Made by a program: the position numbers and the translations under genes. Below, piece by piece: positions 1 to 9,702 of a DNA stretch of 64,000 nucleotides (positions within the stretch are counted from its first letter, which is position 1; each line of letters opens with the position of its first letter). This DNA comes from Teredinibacter turnerae T7901 (lineage in GTDB: Bacteria > Pseudomonadota > Gammaproteobacteria > Pseudomonadales > Cellvibrionaceae), in the NCBI RefSeq assembly GCF_000023025.1, contig NC_012997.1, positions 2,353,125 to 2,417,124 of the forward strand. Direction: 5' to 3'. The notes under the pieces were generated by a model that worked only from the letters and a program-made list of their open reading frames with translations, was not told the DNA's origin and did not search any database.

Positions 1-2
1 TG

Positions 3-851
3 GGATTAAGTGAGCGAAGGCTGTCTACCGTTTATCCGCTGGTTCGAGCCGGGCTAAATCACCAGGACAGTGATTTAGGATTCCATTTCAACGCCAATAA
101 CGCAAAACAAGAGACGCGATTCGCGACGAGTTTTTACGAAAATATCGGTCATAGTCTGGCCGCGGATGAAACAAGAAACTTAAAGCCGGTGCCTGACATT
201 GCTGTTGACGAACCAACCAGTAAAAAGGTGTACCACCAGGTAAGGAACCACGTTTTTGGTCATTTAAAAAATCTTCGAACGCTGCTCTTTCGCGCCGGTG
301 CAAATTTGGCAAGCTACCGTATCAAAGTATCTGATCAGCGCACAGCAACCCGGTTATACATCAACTTGGGGAGAAATTCGCGAGAAAACTGGCTCTACTT
401 GCTCTCGACCAAATCAGAGCACGATGCCGCCATTACTGCCAATGGTTTGTGTCAATTTATCCAAACGCTGAACAGCGATATGGAAGGCTTTCATCTAATA
501 GAGCACCAGCTCCTGCTGCCTGTTTCTAAACACTGGCAACCCGCAGTCGATAAAGTAGCGTCGCTTAATCCTTTTGCGAATACGCAAAGTCTGGTTGTGT
601 CTGGCTGGTCCGCACGCTTCGTAGACGGGGAATTTCGCCGCTATGTCGAGGACCTGGTGCTACAGGAGTCTCCTGCGCATATGTATACCCAGGTATTCTG
701 GCTTGATTTTTCGACGATGGAGCGGTTTGAGGTTTTATTTAAAAATTGGTGCGATGTGCGTATGCGGAGGGACGAGCACCGCAAATTTAATTTTCTCTCC
801 GCAAAGCTCCTTCGGATGCTAATGAAGCTCGCAGAAGGAGGATTGCGGTGA
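3..851 (+). CDS. eCIS baseplate-like protein, C-terminal part (5' truncated)
   Basis: The frame is open from the first bases of the window, so this is the C-terminal ~282 residues of a longer protein. The internal GTG at 189 is not a convincing start. The tail carries features I associate with large baseplate-type proteins of extracellular contractile injection systems (Afp12-like): an 'IEHQLLLP' segment, then 'LVVSGWSARFVDGEFRRY', 'ESPAHMYTQVFWLD' and a closing FE..FKNW motif. The family call is from memory of these motifs, and the missing N-terminus could hold other domains. The stop overlaps the GTG start of the tape measure gene (GTGA), so the two are translationally coupled. It would act as a structural part of the injection particle. 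Confidence 0.6.
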   Translation, partial: GLSERRLSTVYPLVRAGLNHQDSDLGFHFNANNAKQETRFATSFYENIGHSLAADETRNLKPVPDIAVDEPTSKKVYHQVRNHVFGHLKNLRTLLFRAGANLASYRIKVSDQRTATRLYINLGRNSRENWLYLLSTKSEHDAAITANGLCQFIQTLNSDMEGFHLIEHQLLLPVSKHWQPAVDKVASLNPFANTQSLVVSGWSARFVDGEFRRYVEDLVLQESPAHMYTQVFWLDFSTMERFEVLFKNWCDVRMRRDEHRKFNFLSAKLLRMLMKLAEGGLR

Positions 852-3800
852 ATAGTATTCAGCGTGTGGATTTCACAATATGTGATCGGCTGATGGAAGA
901 TGTAACTGATGATCGGGTTGAATTGCTTGCCCGTGAAAAGCTGCTGAAGCATACGGACAAGATTCTGGCTGATGCGGAAATCTGGTTGGAGCGGTTGGAA
1001 GCTAATAGCCCGAAGGGTGGGTTAGATAGAGGCCCTTCACAAACAAAGCGTTTCGAGAATGTGCCCATTGATACCTTTCATATCAAAGAAATCACTCTTT
1101 CAATAGAAGCTTCCAGTTGGGAAGAATTCGAAGCCGCGTTTATAGACAAGTTCCGATCTGAAATAAAAGATGCTATCGGGTATATCGTTGCGCTCAAGCA
1201 AGGCCGATTCGATGAGGCCGCTTCTAGAGGCTCGCCTTGGGCGAACGGGGCGAACGGGGCGAACGGGGGGCACGCTGTATCGGTAGAGCGGCTTCTAAAG
1301 AATATCTTTAACACCTCTTCGCGCTCCGCTTGGGACGGAAAATTATTTCAGGAACTTGTCGCGCTGGATAACAGCTCGACTGTTTTCTCAGCTTTTAATT
1401 TCATCGATGTTTTAAAGCGGGTGTTACGAAAGCCGGAATCACGTCGACAAGTAGCGGAACTATTTTCTAAGAACCAGCAGGAATGGATTATTAAAAAACT
1501 TGAGCCTGTTCATGCGGACTACGTACTCACTTTTGTCCGCACAGCAGATCAGATGGCTAGTGTCGCCAATAGGCATGAAACGCTAATTCAGGAGGAAACC
1601 ATTTCTCAGCTGGTTCAAGAGACGGAAAAATATGATCGAGATAATTTATCTGGCACTAAACTGACCAGAAATATTGTTGTCGAGTTTACGCTGATTTATC
1701 TGGTATGTGAGCGTGGGAGCCAGTTTAATCGAAAAATGTATATGCGCTCTGTGGTGCGACAACTTGCGCAGAGGAACAATTTAGGCACTGAAAAACTCAG
1801 TCGCTGGTTGTATTCCCTGGTGTCGCAAAGTGAAGCGGATAACACCATTAAATCCGACCTGCTTGAGATTCTTCGTGTTTCCTCGGGTCTAACCGAAAAT
1901 CCTGACACAGGCTTGTACGGCACGGACACGTCGAAACAGCAGCATACGGGTTCAGCGCAGGCTTCTTTAACTACCTCTAAAGCTGATCCAGCAGTGTCTC
2001 GCCTTGATGTGCAGCGAGCACTCAAAAATTTACGGGCGTGGTTTGTTGGTTTGAGTGATGTACATCCCGATCTAAACCTGGCGCAAAGTGATGCTCTCAT
2101 TACCCAATTCGGCTATTTGCTGGCGCAGGCGCCTGACAAGCTAGTGGCAATGATTCGTCAAGTAGTAGACGCACAAGGCAGGGAACGTTTGAAGGCGGTT
2201 TTTACGATATTGCCGCAATCAGTGTTAAGTGAACTCTGCGGCAACCTGAGCCGATCGGTTGCTGGCGAGATACGATATCTGTTACCCGCTATGGTAAAAC
2301 TGCATGATCATTTGTTACCGGGAAAATCCTTTCGTTTCAATGAATTTTTCGTAGAGTGGTTTTTCTGTGATACTAAACTCGGGCGTCAAGATTCTGCATC
2401 TGCGCGCTCCCGGCTGGGAAAACTCTACTTCGATCATTTGACAAACACCCGCTCATTCGGTGGGTCCGAAAAATTCAATAGTCTTTCTGATGTATTAGTG
2501 AAGTTCGCGGAAGACGCCCGCCACAACCAGCCTGCATATTGGGATCTGGCGAGCTTGCTTAACCGCCACCTTACGGATCTAGTGTATTCTGGCACGCAGG
2601 GTGCCACGAGTGAAAATCAGGATTATCCATTGTCCGATACGGATAAACAGCTGTTTAGTCTGTTTGTTGATTCGATACAGCAGGGCGTGTGGCAATTAAC
2701 CGACGACGACTGGGCGCGGTTAAAAGCAGAGCATACTCGGTATTTGTATTCGATGACTCGGGTTCTACTACAAAGTATGACCTATCGTAAGCAGTTTGTT
2801 CATCGTATCCCCGTAGTCGTACAGTTGAATCTGTTGTCGGTGTTAGAACCAGAGAACGATGAGTTTTTGCAGAAAATATGGTCATCTTCGGGTCAGGTAT
2901 CCCAATTAACGCTTTTAGCAGGCTCGAAAAATCCTGGTCCGCTGCCAAAAAAACTTACGTCCTCAGTCTCCGGTCAGAGTGAAAAGGTCTTTTCACTGGT
3001 TAGAGAACTGACAATTAATTTTATTGTGGACCAGCGCGGCAGTGTTTTTAATCGTCGCAGCTTTGCAAGATATTTTTTGCGTTCTTTGTGCCATCATTTT
3101 AATTTGAACTATGTGGACGTGTTGCATTGCATAAGGCTCTTATGTGAGCAGGCCAATTTGCCGCAAGCCCTGGCCGATGAGTGGCGACTCATTGCAGGCG
3201 ATGGTTTAGGGTTAGGGGATCAAAATCACTCGATCGAAACCACCAGCAGATCGGGTCTGCCGCCTATAGCAGAGCAGAAAATGTCAGGGCAGCATTTGCG
3301 CGAGCAATATTCAGCGGAAAATAAATCACCTGTGGGTGAAGAGGAGTATGGCCATCTCGCCGCTAAGGCTGTTGAAACACTGCAACAAATAACCGGTTCG
3401 GGAGCCCTGCCAACGGTAGCTGATTTACACAAAGCGCTGCGTTTTATTGCCGCAGGGCACTATATCTACTTTAAACGGTTTAGCGATTATTGTCGGGCTC
3501 ATCTGCATATGTTGAGTATGATCTGCGATCGTATTGATGGCGACAGTTTAGTGCTATTGGCTCGCTGTTTTATCGGTGCTGGTGGGCTTGAAAGTGCGCG
3601 TACCGGTATGCTTATGGCTGCTTTACAAAGCTATGCGCAGCGCTGTCGTAGCCAACAGATTTTTTATGCGGTGCTGATCGAAGATATATTAGCGCAGGTA
3701 AATCTCAATCTCGAAAGTACCTTGCAAAGGGCTCAAGCTAAAGCTGCCAGTAGCCGATCAAGGATGGATTCGCGTGTTTTACCTGGGCCAAGAACGAAGG

Positions 3801-5002
3801 ATTCGGAGGCGAAGGCCGCTAAACTGACTGCAGCCACCTTGCACAGTTTTAACAGTGGTGACGCCAATCTCAGTGACGGCGAAAAATCTGAAAACGCGTG
3901 GGAGATGGAACATACCCTTTGTGAGGAAAAAATTAAGTCTCTCGCCACGTCACTGTCCGAGGCAGGAAAGCTGGTTTGGGCGGGCGAAGCGGCGCTGCTC
4001 AATTGGGCTTACAGTTACTCGCTCGATAAAATGCGTGTTTTATATCCTGTGCTCCAGTTATTGCATTTGCTAATTAAAGGCTGTGAGAATGCTCCGAAGA
4101 ACAACATTGGTTCGTTAAAATGCAACCAGCTGGTAAGCGAATCCCGCTGGCGCTGTATTGCCTATCATTACTTGGCCCGGCAACTCCTTCATCCAGGCAG
4201 CGTGAGTGTCGATTTGTTCATTCAGCAGGTGCTTTTCCAGGTATTTCGGATTTGGCAACCGAACCCGCGTCAGTTCGAACTAGAACGGTTCGGACAGTAT
4301 TGTAGCCGTCTTATCCATAATCCGGGTTTTCGCATTAGCTCTGTGATACTTCGTGAGACGCAGCAGGTGATCAGCTCTCTAAGCGCGAGTGATCTAGGCT
4401 TGCCCAAGCTAAATGTGGAGGTAGAAGAGCGTGCGAAGGCGGAGGCTGACGTTAAGTCGGGGGCTAATGCACATACGCCATCTATTGTCTCGTACTGTGG
4501 GCTAGTATTACTCGCGCCATATATTCCCGTTTTGCTCAACCGTTTGGGCTACACAAAAGATGATTCAATCATTCAAACACACCAATCTAAGGCCTGTCAG
4601 GTGCTCTTTTATCTGGCGACGGGAGAGCAGGTACTATCTATACCGGGCAGCGAAGAATTGTCTTCGGTGCATACGGGTTTAATCTCCGCCTTATTGGGCA
4701 TACCCCTGCAGGTAAAAGTGTCCTTCGCGCCATTGGCGAGTTCTGAAATTGCCATGTGCGATGAACTGCTGGGTGCGGTTATTCAACATTGGAGTGCAAT
4801 TGGCTCTACCAGTATCGCTGGGCTGAGAGAGACATTTCTTGTACGCGATGGTGCCTTGTTGTGGCGCGAGGAAAAAGGATGGTTGCTGGAGGTTGAAGAG
4901 CGTGGCGTTGATGTATTGATTGACCGGTTGCCGTGGAATTTCAATATTATTAAATTCCCCTTTATGGCGGATGCGATTCACGTGCACTGGCGCAATGATT
5001 GA
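848..5002 (+). CDS. eCIS tape measure protein (CIS_TMP family)
   Basis: Encodes 1384 residues. The GTG start at 848 is set by a strong AAGGAGG at 835-841 with 6-nt spacing. The N-terminal block (about 75-120, 'IDTFHIKEITLSIEASSWEE') and the C-terminal block (about 1215-1380, 'YCGLVLLAPYIPVLLNRLGY', then LFYLATGEQ, LLGAVIQHWSAIGSTS, GLRETFL and LPWNFNIIKFPF) match the conserved ends of contractile injection system tape measure proteins (Afp14-like). The middle is long, variable and mostly helical, as expected for a length ruler. In related systems this protein sets tail tube length. A 9-bp unit repeated three times at about 1240-1266 encodes ANG-ANG-ANG. It lies between the baseplate-like gene and the AAA+ ATPase, the usual eCIS order. 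Confidence 0.82.
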   Translation: MNSIQRVDFTICDRLMEDVTDDRVELLAREKLLKHTDKILADAEIWLERLEANSPKGGLDRGPSQTKRFENVPIDTFHIKEITLSIEASSWEEFEAAFIDKFRSEIKDAIGYIVALKQGRFDEAASRGSPWANGANGANGGHAVSVERLLKNIFNTSSRSAWDGKLFQELVALDNSSTVFSAFNFIDVLKRVLRKPESRRQVAELFSKNQQEWIIKKLEPVHADYVLTFVRTADQMASVANRHETLIQEETISQLVQETEKYDRDNLSGTKLTRNIVVEFTLIYLVCERGSQFNRKMYMRSVVRQLAQRNNLGTEKLSRWLYSLVSQSEADNTIKSDLLEILRVSSGLTENPDTGLYGTDTSKQQHTGSAQASLTTSKADPAVSRLDVQRALKNLRAWFVGLSDVHPDLNLAQSDALITQFGYLLAQAPDKLVAMIRQVVDAQGRERLKAVFTILPQSVLSELCGNLSRSVAGEIRYLLPAMVKLHDHLLPGKSFRFNEFFVEWFFCDTKLGRQDSASARSRLGKLYFDHLTNTRSFGGSEKFNSLSDVLVKFAEDARHNQPAYWDLASLLNRHLTDLVYSGTQGATSENQDYPLSDTDKQLFSLFVDSIQQGVWQLTDDDWARLKAEHTRYLYSMTRVLLQSMTYRKQFVHRIPVVVQLNLLSVLEPENDEFLQKIWSSSGQVSQLTLLAGSKNPGPLPKKLTSSVSGQSEKVFSLVRELTINFIVDQRGSVFNRRSFARYFLRSLCHHFNLNYVDVLHCIRLLCEQANLPQALADEWRLIAGDGLGLGDQNHSIETTSRSGLPPIAEQKMSGQHLREQYSAENKSPVGEEEYGHLAAKAVETLQQITGSGALPTVADLHKALRFIAAGHYIYFKRFSDYCRAHLHMLSMICDRIDGDSLVLLARCFIGAGGLESARTGMLMAALQSYAQRCRSQQIFYAVLIEDILAQVNLNLESTLQRAQAKAASSRSRMDSRVLPGPRTKDSEAKAAKLTAATLHSFNSGDANLSDGEKSENAWEMEHTLCEEKIKSLATSLSEAGKLVWAGEAALLNWAYSYSLDKMRVLYPVLQLLHLLIKGCENAPKNNIGSLKCNQLVSESRWRCIAYHYLARQLLHPGSVSVDLFIQQVLFQVFRIWQPNPRQFELERFGQYCSRLIHNPGFRISSVILRETQQVISSLSASDLGLPKLNVEVEERAKAEADVKSGANAHTPSIVSYCGLVLLAPYIPVLLNRLGYTKDDSIIQTHQSKACQVLFYLATGEQVLSIPGSEELSSVHTGLISALLGIPLQVKVSFAPLASSEIAMCDELLGAVIQHWSAIGSTSIAGLRETFLVRDGALLWREEKGWLLEVEERGVDVLIDRLPWNFNIIKFPFMADAIHVHWRND

Positions 5003-5073
5003 TTGCTTTGTGGTATCCCTGCTGACAAAGCCAACTCGCTTGGATCAAAGCTTTGTACTCAACGGAAAAAACT

Positions 5074-6501
5074 ATGTTTGCAGACAAAGATGGCTACATT
5101 CGCTTGAATAGCGTTGCTTATGCGGAGCAGCCTCTTGCTGATATCGCAATACGCACTCAGGCCGAGCGCAATGCATTGGTGTTGGAACGCGAGCTAGCCT
5201 GGTTTTCCCGTGTGTTGGAAACACGGTTAGCGCTGTATTTTTGCAATGAATGTGAATATACCTCCATTGCCGAAATCGAACCGCCGGATATTACCTACTG
5301 TAGCTCTAGCTACGGCGACGTTGTTCGTGAATTTGGTATGGGCAGTCGCGAGCGACTCCTGTTTATGCTGGCGCTGGCACCTCATTTACGGCCACAGGCG
5401 CTAAATTTATTGCTTATTCGTGATCCCCAGATAGATCGCCCGTACAGTGAATTTGGTGGATGGCGAGGCAAAGTGCACGGCGGATTCCTGCCAACAGGTG
5501 AAACAGCAGCATTCCTTATTGCAGGGGATAAACTCGGTGAGCGCCTGGATGTTATCGCGATGCTGGAAAAGGACCACTATTTTACTCGATGCGGATTATT
5601 GCGCGTGCATTCGGCCGAATTTGACGAAGCATATTTGTCAGCTGCGATTAGTGTTTCCAATGAATATTTTCACAAGGTAACCACGGGCGTTTGTGAAAAG
5701 CCGGACTTCAGCATCCATTTCCCGGCCACACATTTAACAACCAATCTTAGCTGGGACGACCTGGTACTTGCAGAACGAACGCTCGACGATATAGAACACA
5801 TGCGCACCTGGCTGCTTCACCAGAAGCACATCATGCAAAACCTGGGTTTGGAGAAATCGATAAAGCCCGGTTACCGTGCGCTGTTCTACGGGCCGCCTGG
5901 TACGGGAAAAACGCTGACCGCGTGTCTGTTGGGAAAGGCTATGACGGCAGATGTTTATCGTGTGGACTTGGCTGCGGTGGTTTCTAAGTACATCGGTGAA
6001 ACCGAAAAAAACCTGGAAGCCATTTTTACCCAGGCAGAAAACCGCAACTGGATACTATTTTTCGACGAAGCGGACGCGCTGTTCGGTAAGCGTACGGAAA
6101 CGAGTAATTCTAACGATCGGCATTCTAATCAAGAGGTGGCCTACCTGTTGCAACGAATAGAATGCTTTCCTGGGGTTGTCGTGCTGGCTACAAATTTACG
6201 TGGCAATATTGATGATGCGTTTTTTCGCCGGTTTCAGTCGGCCATCTATTTTCCTATGCCCGATTTTAATCAGCGACTGGCGTTATGGGAAAATGCTTTT
6301 ATTAATGCGGATTGCCTGGATGCGTCGGTGGATCTCAAACTGTTGGCAAAAGAGTACGAAATCGCGGGCGGTTCGATTGTCAATGTGGTGCGCTATGCGG
6401 CCATTCGCATGGTTAAACGGGGTAATGGGAGGTTAACAACCGAAGACTTGGAGGAGGGCGTTGCGAAGGAGATTAAAAAACAGGGGAGGGTGTTGGCTTG
6501 A
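5074..6501 (+). CDS. eCIS AAA+ ATPase (Afp15-like)
   Basis: Encodes 475 residues from the ATG at 5074. A TTG at 5053 in frame is possible, but GGAAAA just before 5074 favours the ATG. An N-terminal domain of ~230 residues of unknown fold precedes one AAA+ module. The module shows Walker A GPPGTGKT (about 273-280), Walker B ILFFDEADALFG (about 324-335), sensor 1 VVLATNLRGNID and a double-arginine finger region FFRRF. In Afp/PVC-type particles this ATPase is conserved beside the tape measure gene and is thought to assist assembly or disassembly of the sheath. Its stop overlaps the TTG start of the next gene (TTGA). Confidence 0.85.
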   Translation: MFADKDGYIRLNSVAYAEQPLADIAIRTQAERNALVLERELAWFSRVLETRLALYFCNECEYTSIAEIEPPDITYCSSSYGDVVREFGMGSRERLLFMLALAPHLRPQALNLLLIRDPQIDRPYSEFGGWRGKVHGGFLPTGETAAFLIAGDKLGERLDVIAMLEKDHYFTRCGLLRVHSAEFDEAYLSAAISVSNEYFHKVTTGVCEKPDFSIHFPATHLTTNLSWDDLVLAERTLDDIEHMRTWLLHQKHIMQNLGLEKSIKPGYRALFYGPPGTGKTLTACLLGKAMTADVYRVDLAAVVSKYIGETEKNLEAIFTQAENRNWILFFDEADALFGKRTETSNSNDRHSNQEVAYLLQRIECFPGVVVLATNLRGNIDDAFFRRFQSAIYFPMPDFNQRLALWENAFINADCLDASVDLKLLAKEYEIAGGSIVNVVRYAAIRMVKRGNGRLTTEDLEEGVAKEIKKQGRVLA

Positions 6502-9119
6502 CCCGCTCACTACTTAATACGCGTCGTTTCGGATTGCTGTCGTTTGTTTTTCTTGGCTTGAGCACAGTATATTTTACAGCAAACGTGTCAGCAGCGGTGC
6601 CTGTTTCTGCTGTGAGCCTTAATGCTGGCACATCAGCTGGAAGTTCTGTTGCTACACCTGCGGAGCAAGGTACGCAGAAAGCTATGCAGAAAGAAATCAG
6701 CCCCATACAGCCAATAATGCTGTTGCCTCGTGATGTTACAATGTTAAAGCTTAATAAAGCGGTTCGCGAAATAGCCGTAAGCACCGCACAAAATCCGAGT
6801 GTCAATCAGTTTGTTACCCTTGATAGTGCACTGGCGTATTTGTCTGCCGAACTTGAAAAAATTGATGGTTTCAGCCCGGAGATACTCGACAGCGTTACGC
6901 TAAAAATACGAAGTTTTATCACGCAACAGCATTATCTCGCCGTATCGCCACAAACGATTTCTGAACTCGGCCAACAGAATCTGTCGCTCGCAGCGCAGGC
7001 GTTGCTGCCAGCTGTCGGGCAGCCAGTGCCGGCGCAGTATTTTTCACAACAATTGCGGCGGAATCTGGAGCAAGCCTCTGTCCAAAAAGAAGATACTGAT
7101 CGTGCCCTTTCTATAGCTGTTCGAACACCTCAGGAATCGCTCCGGTACGCGGTAGTCAATGATGCTGCCGCATTTGATGCGGTGTTCCCGTCGGTAGACG
7201 CATCCGTGAGTGATTGCCTGAGTAACTTGGCGAGTACCGCGTATCCGTCGGTAAATGGTTTGCGCTTGGCGGTGGCGAACCTCTTGTACCAGATGCGTGA
7301 GGTTGGCTTAGCGGCGGTACAAAACAACAACACGGCCGCGAATGACGGCACCGATACGCCTGGTATTGAGATTGAATGCCCATTGTCGGACGACATAGTT
7401 AAACCTTTTCAAGAGGGCGATCTCGCGGTAGATAACTCGGATTCAGGCAGCGAGGACGGATCGGGTAATTATGCTTGCACGGTGCTTACTGAATCAGAAA
7501 TTGGTCCGGATCTGCTGCTCGCAAACTCGCCGGAATCCTGCGCTATCTGTCGTACCAAAACCTGTCACAGTGGTACTGACTATGTGAGCCAGGTACAAAA
7601 CGCCGTGTTGTCTATGGCGGTCAAGCCGTTCTTGCGCAGCGAATTGAGCAAAATTGAATTATCGACCTTGCCGGGATGTAGTGAATGCGCCTTACCACTT
7701 AAAGGTACAACTATCGGGTTTTATCCGTACTGGCTGGCGTCGGAAGCCTACCAACAAATAGGCTTCCCCTTGATTAATCCCGGCTACATAAATTTTGGAG
7801 TGTTCAGCCGGGTAGCCTATTTCGCATTACCATTGGGGGCAGACAACCGCGTCAGCGACCAACTCCATTGGGCCAGCTCACGATTATTTGTGAACTACCT
7901 GCGGGAGTTACAACGTTTTAATGTGCAGCGCGATATTGTTTTGGTGGCGCAAAACTGGAAATCCTGGCGAGGTACCGATGATATTCGGTCCTATGCGGAG
8001 AGCCATTACAAAACGTTGCAGGTTATACAGGAGCAAGCTGCTCACTGGGGCGGAATTAATGGTGTTATTGTCTATTTTAATGACTACGGTCGCGGTGACG
8101 ACGCGAACGCAATACTCACTTATATGTCGCGGCTCTATGACGTAATACAGCAAGACGATTCACTTGTGAAGCTGGAGCTCAGGTTGCTGCTTGATATTCA
8201 GGGCTTGGAGAATCAGAAAACCCATGTTGGCGCCAGCGTTGAATTGTCACAGAGCTACTTTGCCAAATTGTCCGAATTGTTTATGGTGGCTTCGCGCGAC
8301 GAGCTACTCAAGTCCACGGCGTCCGAGCTTGAGAAGGGACATGAACCTATTGCGAAAGACCTGATTGATCAGACGGTAGCCGGCTCGCAAACACCCAAAG
8401 TGAAAAATATACTGGTGTTTCTCAACGAACCGTCCAGTGAGCAAAAAAAACGCCTGCGGATGCAATTGGAAAATGAATTTAAAGGCGAGGCCAGGGTAGA
8501 AGCACAACAAAAAATTATTCCGGTGCTGGGGCGGCTAACCCTTGGTGAAGAAAGTGCAGAGCCGCATCGGCAATTTGTTGATGATCTGGCGTATTTAAAA
8601 TATAACTTTGGCGGTATCGGTTTATGGAACCTGCCACTCACCCCGCAAACAGATAAAGGCAAGGCTGACATTGAAAACCCAGTGATGAGCATTTTCGATT
8701 TTACCCTAAAGCTAGGGTATGGAAATACTGAAGTGGGGTATGTTGATACGGAAAACATGGGCTGGTTGGCGGCCGCTATGCATTATCCTGCTGCAGCGGA
8801 TGTATTCTCTATTTGCGCTTACGCCTGCCCAAATCGAATTACTGTGTTGTGGATGTTAGTTGTGTTGTTTGTTTCTAATTTGATTTTTTACGCGCTGTAC
8901 AACACACACTGCCCAACACGAAAGATTATGAAAGCCCACCCCGTAACCTTTTTACTCTTGCGTTGGAGTCCGGTGTTATTGGCTCTACTGGTATTGGGTT
9001 GTAACCCGCTGTTTTACCCCTATGCTACCCCCTTGCTGGCCGTTGGTGCTCTATCCATGCTGGCGTTTTCCGGCTACCGCAGCTACCTGAAAATGGCGGA
9101 CAAGCTGGAACGTGCTTAA
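6498..9119 (+). CDS. exported GH18-fold-like protein with C-terminal membrane helices
   Basis: Encodes 873 residues. It starts at a TTG overlapping the previous stop. An N-terminal signal sequence (RRFGLLSFVFLGLSTVYF, about 9-26) is followed by a low-complexity Ala/Ser/Gln region. At about 400 a domain begins with TIGFYPYWLA and continues with INFGVFSRVAYF, 'INGVIVYFND' and ends near FGGIGLWNLP (about 710), the strand pattern of a GH18 (chitinase-like) barrel. The usual DxxDxDxE catalytic signature is not evident, so it may bind rather than cut glycans. A small Cys cluster (CAICRTKTC, CSECA) precedes the barrel. Three hydrophobic helices end the protein (about 775-865). Its place in the eCIS operon suggests envelope anchoring or peptidoglycan handling for the particle. 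Family assignment is tentative. Confidence 0.6.
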   Translation: MTRSLLNTRRFGLLSFVFLGLSTVYFTANVSAAVPVSAVSLNAGTSAGSSVATPAEQGTQKAMQKEISPIQPIMLLPRDVTMLKLNKAVREIAVSTAQNPSVNQFVTLDSALAYLSAELEKIDGFSPEILDSVTLKIRSFITQQHYLAVSPQTISELGQQNLSLAAQALLPAVGQPVPAQYFSQQLRRNLEQASVQKEDTDRALSIAVRTPQESLRYAVVNDAAAFDAVFPSVDASVSDCLSNLASTAYPSVNGLRLAVANLLYQMREVGLAAVQNNNTAANDGTDTPGIEIECPLSDDIVKPFQEGDLAVDNSDSGSEDGSGNYACTVLTESEIGPDLLLANSPESCAICRTKTCHSGTDYVSQVQNAVLSMAVKPFLRSELSKIELSTLPGCSECALPLKGTTIGFYPYWLASEAYQQIGFPLINPGYINFGVFSRVAYFALPLGADNRVSDQLHWASSRLFVNYLRELQRFNVQRDIVLVAQNWKSWRGTDDIRSYAESHYKTLQVIQEQAAHWGGINGVIVYFNDYGRGDDANAILTYMSRLYDVIQQDDSLVKLELRLLLDIQGLENQKTHVGASVELSQSYFAKLSELFMVASRDELLKSTASELEKGHEPIAKDLIDQTVAGSQTPKVKNILVFLNEPSSEQKKRLRMQLENEFKGEARVEAQQKIIPVLGRLTLGEESAEPHRQFVDDLAYLKYNFGGIGLWNLPLTPQTDKGKADIENPVMSIFDFTLKLGYGNTEVGYVDTENMGWLAAAMHYPAAADVFSICAYACPNRITVLWMLVVLFVSNLIFYALYNTHCPTRKIMKAHPVTFLLLRWSPVLLALLVLGCNPLFYPYATPLLAVGALSMLAFSGYRSYLKMADKLERA

Positions 9120-9138
9120 CCTAAAAAGGCGCAATTTT

Positions 9139-9672
9139 ATGACTAAACAATATGTGAATAATCCAACTGAACACGCCGATCTATCCGGGCGCGCTGGTAC
9201 GGCGCAATTTCGCGATAACCGCGCGCTACAAAAAGCTTCACCCGATGAAGAGGAGTTAACACAAGGTAAATTTATTAACGCGCCGATGCAGCGCGACGCG
9301 CTTGAGGAAGAGGAGTTAACTCAGGGTAAATTCCATACTGCGCTGCAAAGAAAGGAAAATAAAACAGGGCTGCCAGACAATCTTAAGACGGGGGTCGAAA
9401 CCTTATCTGGCTTGAGTATGGATGGGGTACGAGTGCACCAAAATTCCAGCAAGCCAGCACAAGTTGGCGCCCACGCGTTTGCGCAAGGCACGGATATTCA
9501 TGTCGCTCCCGGCCAGATGAAGCATTTGCCACACGAAGCCTGGCATGTAGTGCAGCAGGCCCAAGGTCGTGTGCCGGTTACAACCACAGTTGATGGCATG
9601 CCCGTGAACGATAATCCGTCACTGGAAAAAGAAGCCGATGTCATGGGAGAAAAGGCGAAGAATCAAGGTTAA
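9139..9672 (+). CDS. DUF4157 HExxH protein (eCIS-associated)
   Basis: Encodes 177 residues. The ATG at 9139 is chosen because AAAAAGG lies 8 nt upstream; a TTG-type start at 9112 would overlap the previous gene. Residues about 85-150 form a DUF4157 domain: LSGLSMDGVRVH, then GAHAFAQGTDIHVAPG and LPHEAWHVVQQ, with the HEAWH zinc-metalloprotease-like motif at 132-136. The N-terminal half contains two copies of EEELTQGKF (37-45 and 57-65), encoded by a near-identical DNA repeat. DUF4157 domains are frequent at the N-terminus of eCIS cargo and in eCIS loci. Here the domain is nearly alone, which suggests a processing protease or a loading/leader module rather than a complete toxin. Confidence 0.8.
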   Translation: MTKQYVNNPTEHADLSGRAGTAQFRDNRALQKASPDEEELTQGKFINAPMQRDALEEEELTQGKFHTALQRKENKTGLPDNLKTGVETLSGLSMDGVRVHQNSSKPAQVGAHAFAQGTDIHVAPGQMKHLPHEAWHVVQQAQGRVPVTTTVDGMPVNDNPSLEKEADVMGEKAKNQG

Positions 9673-9702
9673 CCGCTTAGTGAGCCAAAAAAGGAGAGAC
9701 CG

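Noticed and set aside
1236-1270. Triple 9-bp repeat in the tape measure gene as a phase-variation site
   Set aside because: Units are multiples of three, so slippage would not switch the frame; probably just a flexible Ala-Asn-Gly stretch.
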